From assembly GCF_030272615.1 (NCBI RefSeq), contig NC_081406.1:211952997-212016996 (forward strand): a DNA stretch of 64,000 nucleotides, read 5' to 3'. Position numbers and translations under genes: made by a program. The notes beneath the pieces are model-generated. The model did not search any database. It was not told the origin of the DNA and saw only the letters and a list, made by a program, of their open reading frames with translations. Source of the DNA: Cryptomeria japonica. Lineage: Eukaryota > Streptophyta > Pinopsida > Cupressales > Cupressaceae. This document shows positions 46,700-58,749 of the stretch, piece after piece. The stretch's first letter is position 1. The number at the start of each line of letters is the position of its first letter.

Positions 46700-48450
46700 A
46701 AACTAAAAAAAATAAAAAACATTGTTACACAAGAACTTACCAATGAGTTTAGATGCCAAATATAATCAAAGACAACATTATTGAAATTCACCTTTTATTA
46801 TGCCAAATATAATCAAAGATAACATTATTTTATTGACAAAATGATTTCCCTCATGACTTGTGATACTTAAGGAGCACTCAAATTTGGTAATGATATTATT
46901 GTACAAGAATTTAGCAGCAATATATGCAATATAATCTTTGGCTAGTTTATTTTCTACCAATTTGGCTAAGTAGTCAACACGGTTAATAATGAATATTTCT
47001 TTGGATAGCTTTGTTTAGCTCTATTTTCATCCTTTTCTTCATGTTAGGGTTTATGTAGTATGGTCTTTTCCTATGTGGTTTAGAGCTCTCCTTTAGTTGT
47101 ATTTTCATAGTACCTACTTCCTTAATTCCCTTCATCTCCATGAAAGTTTAGGGGAATAGTTCCTCAAACTGTGTCAAGAATTCAATTATCAATACTACAA
47201 CTAGTTCTTTCCTAATAGTCTCCTATTGTTGTCATTTTTGGGATATCTGATATAGCTATGTTTTCTTCTCAGATATTAAGCAGTTAATTATAATAGTGAT
47301 TTTTAGAATCCTTCTTTACTTGTAATTGTCATTCTCCTTTTCCTACCTTAATATCTATTTTTGTATTTGCCTCTTCTTCATCCTTGTGAACCTTGTAACA
47401 TCTATTTTCTATAAATTTGGTCTATTTATCCAACCACTTGACTAACTTACATACTCCTTAACTTTGAGGTGGTGGGTTGAGTTCTAATTACTTTCAACCA
47501 TTCTTCCAATTCCAATCCTCAAATAACTAGTTCACTCATTTCTTCTTATTCCAATAATTTTTGTATTGTTTTAATTTAAGCACCAAGTCCTTTTGTTTGG
47601 CAAGGGTTGCTAGTTCTTAAAGCATTTTAACTTCTTCCTTAGTAAAACAACCCTCCTCTTCATATTATTGTCCAATTATTGATTATTTAGCCTACTCTAC
47701 CACTCTCTAATGTTGCTTTTTATTTGGCTAAAAGTATTTTGGTTCTTCATCATCATCTTCTTCTAGACTATAATCCTCTTCATAACCTTCCTCTACCATT
47801 TATTTCTTCTTATTATTTCTAGTATCAGTACCTTGTCTAGTTATAACATGTGCTTTCTTCTCCCATCTAGTTTTCTTTTTCTTCTTATTCTCCATGAGTG
47901 GTTTTCCTCTAGAGTACTCTTCCATAAAACTATCCAAGGAACCCATATCCATTCTATGACATCCTCTAATTCCTTGTTGTAGAATCTTCAAATCACTTTT
48001 GTTTCTCTTTGTAACTCATCACTTTGGGTAGGTTGACTAGATAGTTTTTCAGAGAATTTCCTTGCATTTTCATATGAAAATATATATTGAGTGTCTTGCT
48101 CACAAAAATCGCAAATTTCTCTTTCTTCTCCGCCCAACATATAAATGCATGATGTCTCACTTTTCCATAGTGAAAACAATTTCCATCACTTCTTCTTCTA
48201 TTGTTTCAATCTCTTCATGTACCTCCTCTATAATTAGATTCTCTATTGTTGTCGTGATAACTTTGTTGTTAATTATTCAACATGAAGTAGGAATTTTGGC
48301 TATCTTGCCAATGTGGGATTTAGCATCCAACATTTCTTTTCTTATCCACATCATAGTTATGATTATGACAATATTGATTTCCTCCATTTTAGATTGGATG
48401 TTTTTCTTCAGAAAATCTTCTGTTAGAAGTATATTTCATTCTTTATAAAT
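46700..48450 (-). pseudogene. Heavily decayed gag-like retroelement remnant
   Basis: Minus-strand pieces near 48195-48150 read NCFHYGKVRHHAFICW, close to a CCHC zinc knuckle with the second Cys changed to Tyr. Downstream are Lys/Glu-rich fragments (for example 47991-47800) without a continuous frame. The family is not assignable. Confidence 0.35.
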
Positions 48451-48950
48451 AACATAGTGTTAGTTAACAGATTGGATTTCCCAAAATTTATTAACAAATA
48501 CTCATGTTCGCCCAGTAGGAAACCAATGAAAACCAATAGTTGGGTAAATAATGTTAATTTACCCTCTGCATAAGGGTACAACTCCCCATATGATATTCAA
48601 TGAATTTTGACCAAATTTTATCATATAATTCATTTTTAACTAGAAAGTAAAGAAAGACTTTAACATTCACTTGTCAACACAAAATGAACGCCTCATTCAG
48701 CTAATTTCATTCATCAGATTGATTCACAGACTTGATATTTGATAAAAATCAGAGAAAGGAATCCAATACCTGAACATATAAATATCCCAACAGAAATCTT
48801 TTATATATTCAACTCACAGGTTTCAAAAGATGTATCAGACATTCCATTCCATTCAAAGATGGAGTATTTCACTGAAAATTAACAAGTAAAATAGTCTGCT
48901 ATCTCAATTTTTACAAAATTTCATGGATGCACGCCAAAACATCCATTCCT

Positions 48951-48960
48951 CATATTTATA
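48951..48960 (-). promoter_or_regulatory. Candidate TATA box in possible LTR remnant
   Basis: The complement reads GGCTATAAATATGAGG in the 48460-49118 spacer that follows the 52200-49119 ORF. The spacer might be the LTR of that element, but no second copy was found. Confidence 0.25.
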
Positions 48961-49118
48961 GCCATTAGGCTAACCTAATAACTAAATACAAAGCTTCAAG
49001 AAACAACCATTCGTAACTGAAATTAACTAAAACGACCAAAAGCCGTAAACAGAGCTATAATTGCAGAACAGGAAACGGTTCTTGATTTGTCTTATTGGTG
49101 TGTTGCGCCACGTATATT

Positions 49119-52100
49119 TCACCACTCCATATGAGCCGCTGAAAAATTGTGAACCACCTGATAATGTGGGAGTGCAATGTGCAAGATGTGTTGCTTCCAA
49201 ACCTCTTTGTCCATACTCACTTGCATAACTTTAGTTTTGTGCTTTTCCAAGTGATCAGAACAGACAACCAACATAGATTCAATTCTGGCAACTCTGGAGA
49301 AGTCACCTTTGGTTAAAGATTTTGATTCTTTAACCAGGTTCATCTTTCCTTTGAAATTCCCCACCATATCCACTATCTGCTCGATGGTTTGTCCATCTTC
49401 CTTGAGAAGTTTTACATCAATGCACTTCAAATCTTTCTACATTACAGCAATGAGTTCTTTCAATTCTTTCAATAGCTTAATGGATTCTTCGTGGCCTTGC
49501 TTGATGATTGAGTTTCTCCATTCAATATTTTATTTTGCCACATACAATATCTTGTCATCCAAATCTTTTACCGCCTTTTCAGCAAGAAACTTCATGACAC
49601 CATATTTTTACACATCTTTCATCTGAATCAACACTGCTGCCCATTTGTTCCTTTCTTTTTCCCACACTGTCACCTCTGTTTCAAGCTCCTGAGTTATAGT
49701 TACAGCATCTTCGTATACCTTGATCAAATTAGCAATATACCCTGCTCCCTATTGAATTATGGATTCAAGCCACTCATCGAAGGTTTCTGCCATCATACGA
49801 TTCCTCTGAACCATATCCAACAAATTTTGGTTCATTGGCAATTTAGGATCAAAACACAGAGAGATTTGCGATAGGGGTTGCGGACTGGGATGATGTATGG
49901 CATTGATGTATTCTGCCATCTGTTTAACAACTTGTTTCAGTTCCCGCTTGTCCTTCTCATCCTTCCATATTCTAGATAACATCCTTTTAGTGGAAGACTC
50001 TAAATGTTTTGCATCATCAGCCCTGGAAGCAGTTCCTAAGTCGATCTTTTCAATGGAAAAGTCCTTCTCAGTAGCACTTTCTAGATCTTTGTCCGAAATT
50101 GGCTTAGCCATTTCAGCTACCCAATGCCTTGTATTCTCATCCACCTCCAGCATGGCCTCTGCTTTTAGCCTCTTAGACTTAGATGTTTTTCTAAGGCATC
50201 TACTCACCATATCTTCTATTGGAATGCTGATAGGAACCACATTTCATTTCTTGCTGATTGAGGCTCCCAACCATCTGGAAACATTTGGAGATTCCTTTGC
50301 TAGTGGTGTCTGATACTCTGATGAATCCATGATAGCCAAAGTGGTCACCTGATTGGGATTATCCTCAGGTTGTTCTTTTTGTTTATCTGCATCTTGAGTT
50401 ACCGGGATATCTACTACTAGTTCACCCATAATTACTTGTGCTTCTTCACTATCAAGAATTATGATAGCTTCTTCTCTTGTAGGTTCTTTACTTTTCTTCT
50501 GACTTCTAGAACGGGTGACTCGAACTGATGAGGAGCCAAATAGTGATTCCTTGAACCTCTTAGTTTGAACCTTCTCACTCTTCATATCAATAGCACCTGC
50601 AATATCAACAACTATGTCAGAGGAAGAAATGAGTGTTTGTGCAATAGTATGGGGTTGCTCAACTAATCTCTCAACTGAGGTAGTGGTCACTCTCATTCCA
50701 GATTTATAGTTTCTTAATCACTTTTCTGTTCTCCTTATAACATTAAAGGTTTTGGATTGGATATTTTCTTCTTCTCTCCTAACCCAGTCAATTTCAGGAA
50801 TAGGTTGCTTATGAATTCTTTTATTGAACTCTGGGTCCAATACATCTTCACCTTCCTCTTCATGTACTCCTGCTATGTTCATTGATAATTTCATAGTAAT
50901 GATTTGCCATAAGGTGAACCTTGACCATAATCTTCTTCGGACTTCAAATTCATTAGAGAAATCTTCCCAGTAGTCTTCTAACTGAGGTATATGTGAAAAG
51001 TTCACATCAACATTCAGATGTTTTATTGCATATCCTTTATTGTCAAACCCCTGCTGAGCAACATAAGGCTGCAGATTCATTTTCTTGAGTTCCACTTCTA
51101 AATTCAATGCATCGGAGGTAGTTTTGCAGCTGTAATATCCAAGTTCAATTGGGAAAATTGTTCCAGACTCACTTTTCATCCCTAATTTCTTATCAACATG
51201 AGCTAACTATCGGCAGACTTCCAGGAGTACATAACTATCAAGAGTATATCTAGGCAATTTGAAAGGTTCATCTTCAAAGCCTCCAATTCTAATATAAGTG
51301 AACCTAGGAAATTGAATAAAACAACTCCCATAAGTACTAATCAATTTTAATGCTTCAGATGACATTCTCTTATTCATATTTCCCTACAGTTCAAAAGTTA
51401 ATCTTCCTACAAAGACATCATTCCATGTCAATAAGTTTTATGTATACCTCTATCTCTGCAAGTGTGGATAGAACTCATAGACTTTCATTCCATCAACCCA
51501 AGGTTCTTGATATAATCCTAGCCATTCTCTGATGCAGGTTAAAATATAAAATAGGTAGGAAGACATATGAAAACTGGCTACTCCAACAAAATTACTCAAG
51601 CCTTCATGCAATCTCTCTGCAATTACTTGCACCCAATCAAGGTATTTCTCGCGAGATAATAACACCTGAGTGTAAAAATACATCCAGTCTTCCCAATAGA
51701 AGGCATGTGAATTCCCCTTAAGCCTGTTCAAAAGAATTACAATATCCCTCACTTTTGTAATAAAATGCTCCCTTGTCAAGGGTTTAGGTAACCTAGAACC
51801 TCCCTTTTGCATTTTAAGGAGCCAATTTCTAGCAATGACACTCCGATAAACACTTTTCTTCTCAGAGAAAAATGCATATGAGGTTCCTATGGACCAATCT
51901 TTGTACGACTCTTTGTGAGGGATCCCAATCACAGCCATTACTGTTTCTCTGTCAATCCACACTAACATGTCTCCATTACTGGCCCTAATACACCTGTTAC
52001 TAGCATCATATTTGCTCATTCATGCATACACTAATTCTGGGCAAGGAGCAGCGATTGGGAAAGCAGCGGCTTCAACCAGACCGTTGTGAACTATCTTTTC

Positions 52101-52200
52101 CATCATGGAATTGGCCTCTGGATTCTTAGCCCTTTCTAGAAAATTCTCTAACTCATCCTGAACTAAAGTTGTATCATCTAATTCTGGAAGGGTACTAATT
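49119..52200 (-). pseudogene. About 1000-codon ORF of unknown function, broken by stops
   Basis: Open segments 52019-51450, 51179-50718, 50696-50244, 50240-49749 and 49430-49119 are all in one minus-strand frame. The frame extends upstream to about 52200 (PELDDTTLVQDELENFL). Only stop codons separate them. The N-terminal 350 residues look globular (for example VWIDRETVMAVIGIPHKE and EDWMYFYTQVLLSREKYLDW). The middle is Lys/Arg/Ser-rich and the C-terminal third is Lys/Glu-rich and probably helical. I cannot name the family. A similarly built long ORF occupies the interior of element 4. It probably belongs to a decayed retroelement, given the gag remnant upstream at 53700-53200 on the same strand. 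Confidence 0.55.
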
Positions 52201-52689
52201 AAGCATGATGTTCAACCCAAGTTCGGAAGAGTTGGTCTCATGTTTGCTTAAAATTGCATCAATCAGACAGCATTCAACCCCAAGGCAAAGAATTACACTA
52301 ATCAATTTCAGAACTAAAATAGAGCAGGGGAGGTTAGTGATTAAACTCACCTGTCTTCACCATCAAACTATGTAACCCTTGAAAAAACTGAGCTAAATTA
52401 CCTTCCACATCCTTACTCTTCACCAGCAGCAACAATAATTTTCTTACCTGAGAAGCATCATATTTAAGGATGGAAAACACTGAAAAGTACCAAAGCATGC
52501 TTCGCCCCAGCTCATTTATCCATGTAAAACTTCCCATGATTTGACATAGTTCTAACATGCTAATTAATTAAAAATCAATTCCACACAGTTGACATGCTTT
52601 CTCATGATTGCTTTCCATAATTATAGTTTGAAAACATAGAAAACAAGGAATATTTTGTTCCCATCACGCCGCCTTTATCTCCTAAACAC

Positions 52690-53060
52690 CATCTAGCTGA
52701 TTTGAAACAACGCTTTGAACCTTGAACTATTTTAAAAGAAGTTCATTGGTTCAAAGTTCAAAGACAAAAGATCAACACTTGTGGCAAGGAAGAAGGAAAC
52801 AAAAGAAAATCTCAATGATGCGAAAATGAACCTTGAACCTTGAACCATTCCAAGAGTGGTTCAATGGTTCAAGTTCAAGACGACCAAAAGGACTGGCATT
52901 AAAGGGACAGCTGCAATAGATAAGACAAAAGACCGATTGAACCTTGAACCTTGAACCAGAAAGGTTCAAAGTTCAAGTTCAACGACTATGCTAATGAAGA
53001 CTTAGAACTTAATAGACCACATTTCCTTTGAACCAGAATTTTGAACTTTATAAAGGGTTC
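52690..53060. repeat. Cluster of GAACC/GGTTC inverted repeats
   Basis: At least three successive hairpin-capable units: CCTTGAACTATT...GGTTCAAAGTTCAAAG (about 52718-52764), CCTTGAACCTTGAACC...GGTTCAATGGTTCAAG (52831-52878), and TTGAACCTTGAACC...GGTTCAAAGTTCAAG (52938-52980). A weaker one lies near 53020-53060. They lie between a gag remnant and the 52200-49119 ORF. Confidence 0.7.
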
Positions 53061-53199
53061 AACGGACGAGTACAAAACTCAAATTGATGAAGACTTAAGC
53101 TTTGCAATACTTAATAAAATGATGACCCCTAATTGATAAGCTATAAGCAGATAAATAAGGGGTAACACATAGTACATAGAATTGGGTCATTGTAATTTA

Positions 53200-53700
53200 A
53201 TTGTAGCTAGTGTCTTCTTTGATCTATCCTTGGGATATTTGTTTTGGATACACCCTTACCTATTACAGTATGTATACCAAATTATCTTAGGCTTTTTAGG
53301 TTCACCGACCTTGTTTACTTGTTGTACTACTAATCTATGTACTTTTAGTTGTAAATCTTCAAGGATTTTAACATTACTATCTTTCTTCAGTCTTCTCCAT
53401 GTTTGAGCTTCAATCTGGTATGCCATGCAATCAAATAAACATATTTGTTAGGTACTTCCATTCAATCTTGCTCAAATATCTCTATGTAATATGTGTATGA
53501 ACTATTCTATTTTCTATTTTTCACTTAAAGGTTCCTCCAATTTTCTATATACTTTCTTAAATTTCTTGTTATAGCTTTTAACTGATTAATTGTCTCCTTG
53601 TGTTAAGTTTTGCATCCTACTAACACTTTCAGTTGGAATTTCTAGGGTGTCAAAGTTTGCTAAAAATTCTCTTTTTTTACTACATCCCAAGTGACTGAGT
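53200..53700 (-). pseudogene. Gypsy-type gag remnant with damaged zinc knuckle
   Basis: On the minus strand, VTWDVVKKE is followed (after an indel) by FLANFDTLEIPTESVSRMQN, LTQGDN, SVKSYNKKFKKVYRKLEEP and CMAYQIEAQTW, the pattern of a retrotransposon gag core. A zinc-knuckle-like WYTYCNR-x-GCIQNKYPKD follows, with two of the expected metal ligands as Tyr and the His as Cys. There are many stops; it is clearly non-functional. Confidence 0.6.
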
Positions 53701-54349
53701 GTTGAGGATAGTTATTCATGTACCACTCCAATTCTTATTTTCTCAATTACCCAATGAAATCTAATGGCCTATCATTATTTGCATATTTGCCTAATCTCTC
53801 TCATACAGACTCCAAAAGAAATACATGCTCTAAATCTTCAGTAGTATCGAGTCAAGATATGAAAAAGAAGAAATCATTCACGAGGTACAAAGTGCAGAGC
53901 TCTTAAGGATAGTAAGAAGTGATAAGGATCATGCAAATTAGAACATTAGAGCAGGAATAGGTTAAAAATATGAAATTTTGGCTCGATTCGTACTAAGGAT
54001 CTCAGTAAACTAATCTTGATAGGAAAGAAGGATGAGTATGAGCAATACAACAAATTGAGGTACATAGCTGGCACTGCAGAAAGATTATGTGCATATTGAA
54101 AGAAGATATCGAGGATAATATTCAATTGAGAGGAATTAGACTGGTTTAATTGATTCCAGAATTGTGGCCCAGTAGATTCATGATTGATCATTATAAAAAG
54201 GCCATTGTGTTTGTAGAGAGGAGGCATGCGATATTCAACTAAGTGTCGCAGAAATGGTTCATCATTTCAGTTTGAGTTGCATGTGTAGAGAGGAAATTTT
54301 TCAAATGTAGTGTAGGAGGTCATTTCATACCGATGATAGGGAAGGAGAT

Positions 54350-54825
54350 GCGGTATGGAGACTGGTGACCTTCATCTTGGGCGGTGGTAGACATTTGTGT
54401 GATGGTTTCATCAACGAAGGTGTGCTTTTCCCAATGGTCGATGTTCTGGATTCAAAGGAGGCATGTCTCCAAAAGATAGATGGGTTTATTCACTCTTTGG
54501 ATGGGCAAGCCATTGCTAACAAAATCTTGAACCTAGATTTAAGTAGCTCGGTAATCCTGTTGGGTCTATATTTCAACTCAAGCAATTACGTCTCATAAGA
54601 TTCGGAAGAGGAGCACGTCCAAGCAAAGGCAGAGAAGTAAAGAAAGAAAACCTTGATAGAAGATGCATGGGAGGTGTACCGAATTGGGGTCATCAATAGA
54701 AATTTATCCCCCTTCCAAAGGATGTTGGATGTGGAAGATGTCTGGCTCTCGGTAGCTTCTGCGATTAAAGTAATAGAAATTGGCAATTATCTGGTTATCA
54801 TTCTTGAAGCCCTTGCAAATTAATG
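54350..54825 (+). pseudogene. Unidentified ORF remnant
   Basis: The plus-strand frame from 54365 runs with only two TAA stops (54596-54598 and about 54638) to about 54820. Its sequence looks protein-like (VTFILGGGRHLCDGF, NKILNLDLSSSVILLG, LDVEDVWLSVASAIKVI). No family recognised. It could be part of an old retroelement or a host pseudogene. Confidence 0.3.
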
Positions 54826-55379
54826 CTATGTTTTTGAGGAATTATGCATGCTAGTATGTCTATTAGGTCTAGTATAGTGATGATGGGAATGTAAGGAAAG
54901 AGGTCCTTTTTAGGATTATTACTGATATGATGTATGGGAGCTTCAACAAGACTTAAGGGCTTTCTTCAACATTTTATTGTTAAGGTTCAACTACCATATT
55001 TTGTTAGCATGATCAAGGTTAATCTAGCTGTCGATAACATGGCATAAATTTCCCTTGTATTAGGTCCAAAATTCATATGCCAAATTCAATATTATCAATG
55101 TTAAATCAATAATGTCCAACTCCAAAATGAAAATTCATATGCAAAATTCATATGAAGTAGAGCGCCCTAACCTTTTAGTTGTTAAATTGCGTGAAATGTT
55201 GTCAAAGATGGAATGTGCCGCTGTAGTGAATCTCAAATGCTGGGTTGAGTGGGAGTGATAGAGCTCTTCTTTTCATAGGTAGGTAGCTTGATTTAGGATT
55301 GGGTGGAGGAGATCGTACGCAGGGAGTGATAGAGCTCTGCTTGTGCGAGATTGCAGCTTTGGGTTAAAATGAATTGTTG

Positions 55380-55605
55380 TGTTTCTTTTTTTTTTAAGTA
55401 ATGCCCGTTGTCATCAAAATTTTGACAAACGCGGGCACTTTTTGAAAAAAAAAACAAATTTCATTCCTAATGCCTTCTCCTTCGAAACCAAAGGTGAAAT
55501 TATCGTCGAAATTTTGACGAATTCGGGCATTTTTAAAAAAAAAATCAAATTTGGTCACAATATACCTTCTCCGTCAAAAACCTCTGTCAAAATTCAAGAC
55601 CAAAT
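55380..55605 (+). repeat. Tandem duplication of about 105 bp with TCAAAATTTTGAC palindrome
   Basis: Two diverged units, each with a T- or A-run, then GTCATCAAAATTTTGACAAA or GTCGAAATTTTGACGAA, a CGGGCA(C/T)TTTT word, an A-run and a CCTTCTCC(T/G)TC word. Confidence 0.6.
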
Positions 55606-57378
55606 GTATTAGTGTAATGTTTTCGATGCACCTAATCTTGCGAGTGTGACATTGCCTTACAATCCACTAGTGTGGCTCTAACACCTTGTCTTGTTGTTTC
55701 AGAGCCTATTCCCTTAGTCTCTCCAATCTCTGCACCTGTTTTGGTCTCGCTTCTTGCTGATTCATGGGCTTTCGATCAATCTCCCTCTAAGCGGCTGTAG
55801 GTTTTCATTGCTCCTTATTTAGAGCCATCTCTTATCACTTCTTTGTCAAACATGCCTCCCTTTTCCTGGTCCCTTAACATGTCACATACGTAAGTGGTGC
55901 CTAGTACAACTTTTTCTACCCCACCCACTTTGCCACCGCTCTAGCATTTGATTTTTCCTGGGGTCCTTCAGCTTGCTATGGTTGATAGGAGGCCTAAAAT
56001 TCTTATCTCATGTAAATATAAATTTGAGAAGGGCCTTGTTCAAGACTTTCAATGACACAAGTGTTCACAAGTATGTTCTTCATCCCTTTCTTTGCATGTC
56101 GTAGTGCCTGCTAGTTTTCATGTTTCTATTTGCATGATCAAGAAGGCCCTGTCTTCTCCTGAATTCATCACTACCCCTCTTCTAGAAGCCAATAGTCTTG
56201 TTCTTGTTCCATCTTCTCCAAGTGATTCATTTGCTTCCTCCACAGAGGTCTGCATGTTCAGCTCCTTCAAGGACATCCTATCCTTGTCTATGATCTTCAC
56301 ATGATTGTTGACCCTCACCTCCTCGAAGCCTATAAATGAAGACATTGTTTTTTCTTTGTCTCTTGCTCTCATTGTTTCTAAGCCACTTAGTTCATACCTT
56401 GTGAGTCCCTCTCTAAGCTCGCCTCCCTTCTCCTTATGACCTCAATTGGGAGGATGAGGTTCCTCTTAAGGATGATGATCTCCTACAGTATGATCCCCTC
56501 CTAAGGGCTGGTCGTTAGGACTATTATTTCTCATCTACATCTATTTGCATGTCTTGTGATTGTGTTCTCCCATGCTTTATTTATCTATTTTTTCCTTCTC
56601 AGAGGACCCAAGTCACTCCATAGGTACTTTGATATAGGAGGTTGACTATTTTTATCCATTGTTCTCTCTTGAAGGAACCGAGTTACTCTGTAGGTGCTCG
56701 AATACAGGGGATGTTTTGTTGTACACATTCCTCTATTTGTCTACCTCCTTCTTCTATTTCTCATATCTTTCTTTTTTACATTTGGGGATGATGAAAAGCG
56801 TTGGGGGCATTCTTTTCTTTCTTCCATGTTGACCCAAATTTTTATTTTATATTTGTCTTCTTGTGCTCTTCTTCAAATCCGAGAACTTTGGCACTATGAT
56901 GATACACCCATCTCACAATGATAATATGTCTTTTTTAAACTGCTATGGGTTCTAATGCCAAACTATTGGATCCCCTTGTCCTCTTGCATTTTATCTTTTG
57001 ATGTTGTGGAAATTTATGTGTCACTATCTCTTGGTTGAATTCCATAGAAACATCTCGTTATGTTGACATGCTAGAACTCTTTTTCTTCTTATAATGACAT
57101 GCCTTCCATGCATATCATTCTAATAGGGCCCATCATATCTACATTTTATCTTTTACCTCTTGCATTAGTTGCATTTTCCTTGTTTGCTTAGGTGGGGGTG
57201 AAATTGCTCGAATTTTTTCTTTTCCAAGATTGCCTAGGTGGGGGCCAAATCAACTAATCACCTACATGGGGGCCAAACCATTCTCAAGTGCCTTTGTAGG
57301 GGCCAATCTACTACTTAACAAATTTATTTTCCCTATCACATGGCTATCTAGTGTGTCACTACCGATACCGAAAAATCT
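55606..57378. other. Decayed sequence with short direct repeats, no clear gene
   Basis: An approximately 40-bp repeat occurs at about 56603-56642 and 56669-56708 (GTCACTCCATAGGTACTTTG / GTTACTCTGTAGGTGCTCG). A GGTGGGGG(C/T)(C/G)AAAT word recurs at about 57190, 57236, 57265 and 57296. Plus-strand fragments near 55850-56500 (for example DLNWEDEVPLKDDD) look coding-derived but cannot be assigned. Confidence 0.35.
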
Positions 57379-58296
57379 TGATGGAATCCAAGAACACTGA
57401 TAGGGGGGTGAATCTGTGTTCTACCGGTAAGATAAATTTTAACCTTATTTAAAAAGTGTTTCAGTAACCGGTAACCATAAAAGAATATAACAATGAGTAG
57501 AAATAATGCCACCACAAGAACATACTCCATAACACAGATATTTATACATGGAAAACATCAAAGAGGAAAAACCACGGTGGGATTGGTAAACCACAATATC
57601 TATCCACTAGACAAATGAATAAATATTACAATAGGAGCTTGCACATGTAGGAAGACCAACAACCTAGAGCGTATAGATCCATCACAAAAGGAGCCTCACT
57701 AACTACAAACACAAAATACCGATTTATAAAAAAATTCCAAACTTAGAGAATGCAACTTCTATGATGGATGAGTTCTAGGTCAAGCACTAACTATATTGGT
57801 TTCCACTGTGTCCTCCTTTACCGATCACTTACTTTGCATCCCAAACCTCTAAACCAATAACCAAAATCGGCTATAGAATGTTATATTCAGATACAGTGGA
57901 TCTATATTGTTCTCACAATATTACATCACTATATTCCTTCTCTCTCACATTATATATCCAGAATATCCTAACTAGATTGACTTAAATACCCTTCCCAAAC
58001 ATAAACATAAATGCCTTATGTCAGCTTACAATGATACTACAATTTATTTACATGTCAGCCTAGACAAAAATAAATAAATTAAACTTCATGACCAATACCG
58101 CTAATTGCTACCGTGTAGACCTGTCAGATCAATCTACTATGTTGACCTCATTTACCAGTTCCTAGTTTGTCGGTTCCTTGAATGGTGGTTGCCAAATCAT
58201 GAATACCAGTGAGTACCCGTTAAGTGTCTAACCCAAAATGATATGTGTTTCCATCAAGGACAACACAAATAAACTAGATGAGTGTCAATTTCCAGC
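57379..58296 (-). repeat. Element 4 3' LTR
   Basis: 918 bp, TGATGGAATCC...TTTCCAGCA. The first bases vary from the TGTTGGAATCC of the right LTR. It contains GGGGGGTGAATC near its edge, as the other copia-type LTRs in this window do. Confidence 0.8.
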
Positions 58297-58480
58297 AATC
58301 TCCCCCTTTGACATTGATGGCAACACATGTGAAAAATGAATCACTGAAGTGATGTCCTAGTTCCTCCAAAAACTGATGACCAAAATTGCCCCTACTCCCC
58401 CTAAGCTATACATTACAACTTATATCCCTTGATATTTTCACAACAACCAATCTCCCCCTTTGACATCGATGACAAAGGCC
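58297..58480 (-). promoter_or_regulatory. Element 4 polypurine tract, present twice
   Basis: The plus strand reads ATCTCCCCCTTTGACAT at the LTR border (58297) and again at about 58451, the latter about 150 bp inside. On the sense strand each gives ATGTCAAAGGGGGAGAT. Confidence 0.7.
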
Positions 58481-58749
58481 GAGACAAAAGAATTAAAGAA
58501 TGAAATCAAAATATGTTTACTAGATCTAGATGTACTTGAATATATCCGAAAAAGAACCCTTCAAAAATCCTAAGTATCCCAACCAGTTTTCAAAGTGCCC
58601 AATACAAATACAAAACCCATTAAGAATGTATGCATGTAGTTCTTCTTTTGTTAGATCTACCAATGTGGGTTTATTCATCAATTCTACACTTTCCCGCTTA
58701 TGAAGTAACAAAGTGTTCAACTAGGGACTTACCAATCCTCTCAATTCCC

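Noticed and set aside
55606-57378. Possible LINE or host-gene exons
   Set aside because: Fragments look coding-derived but no RT, endonuclease or other family motif could be read.
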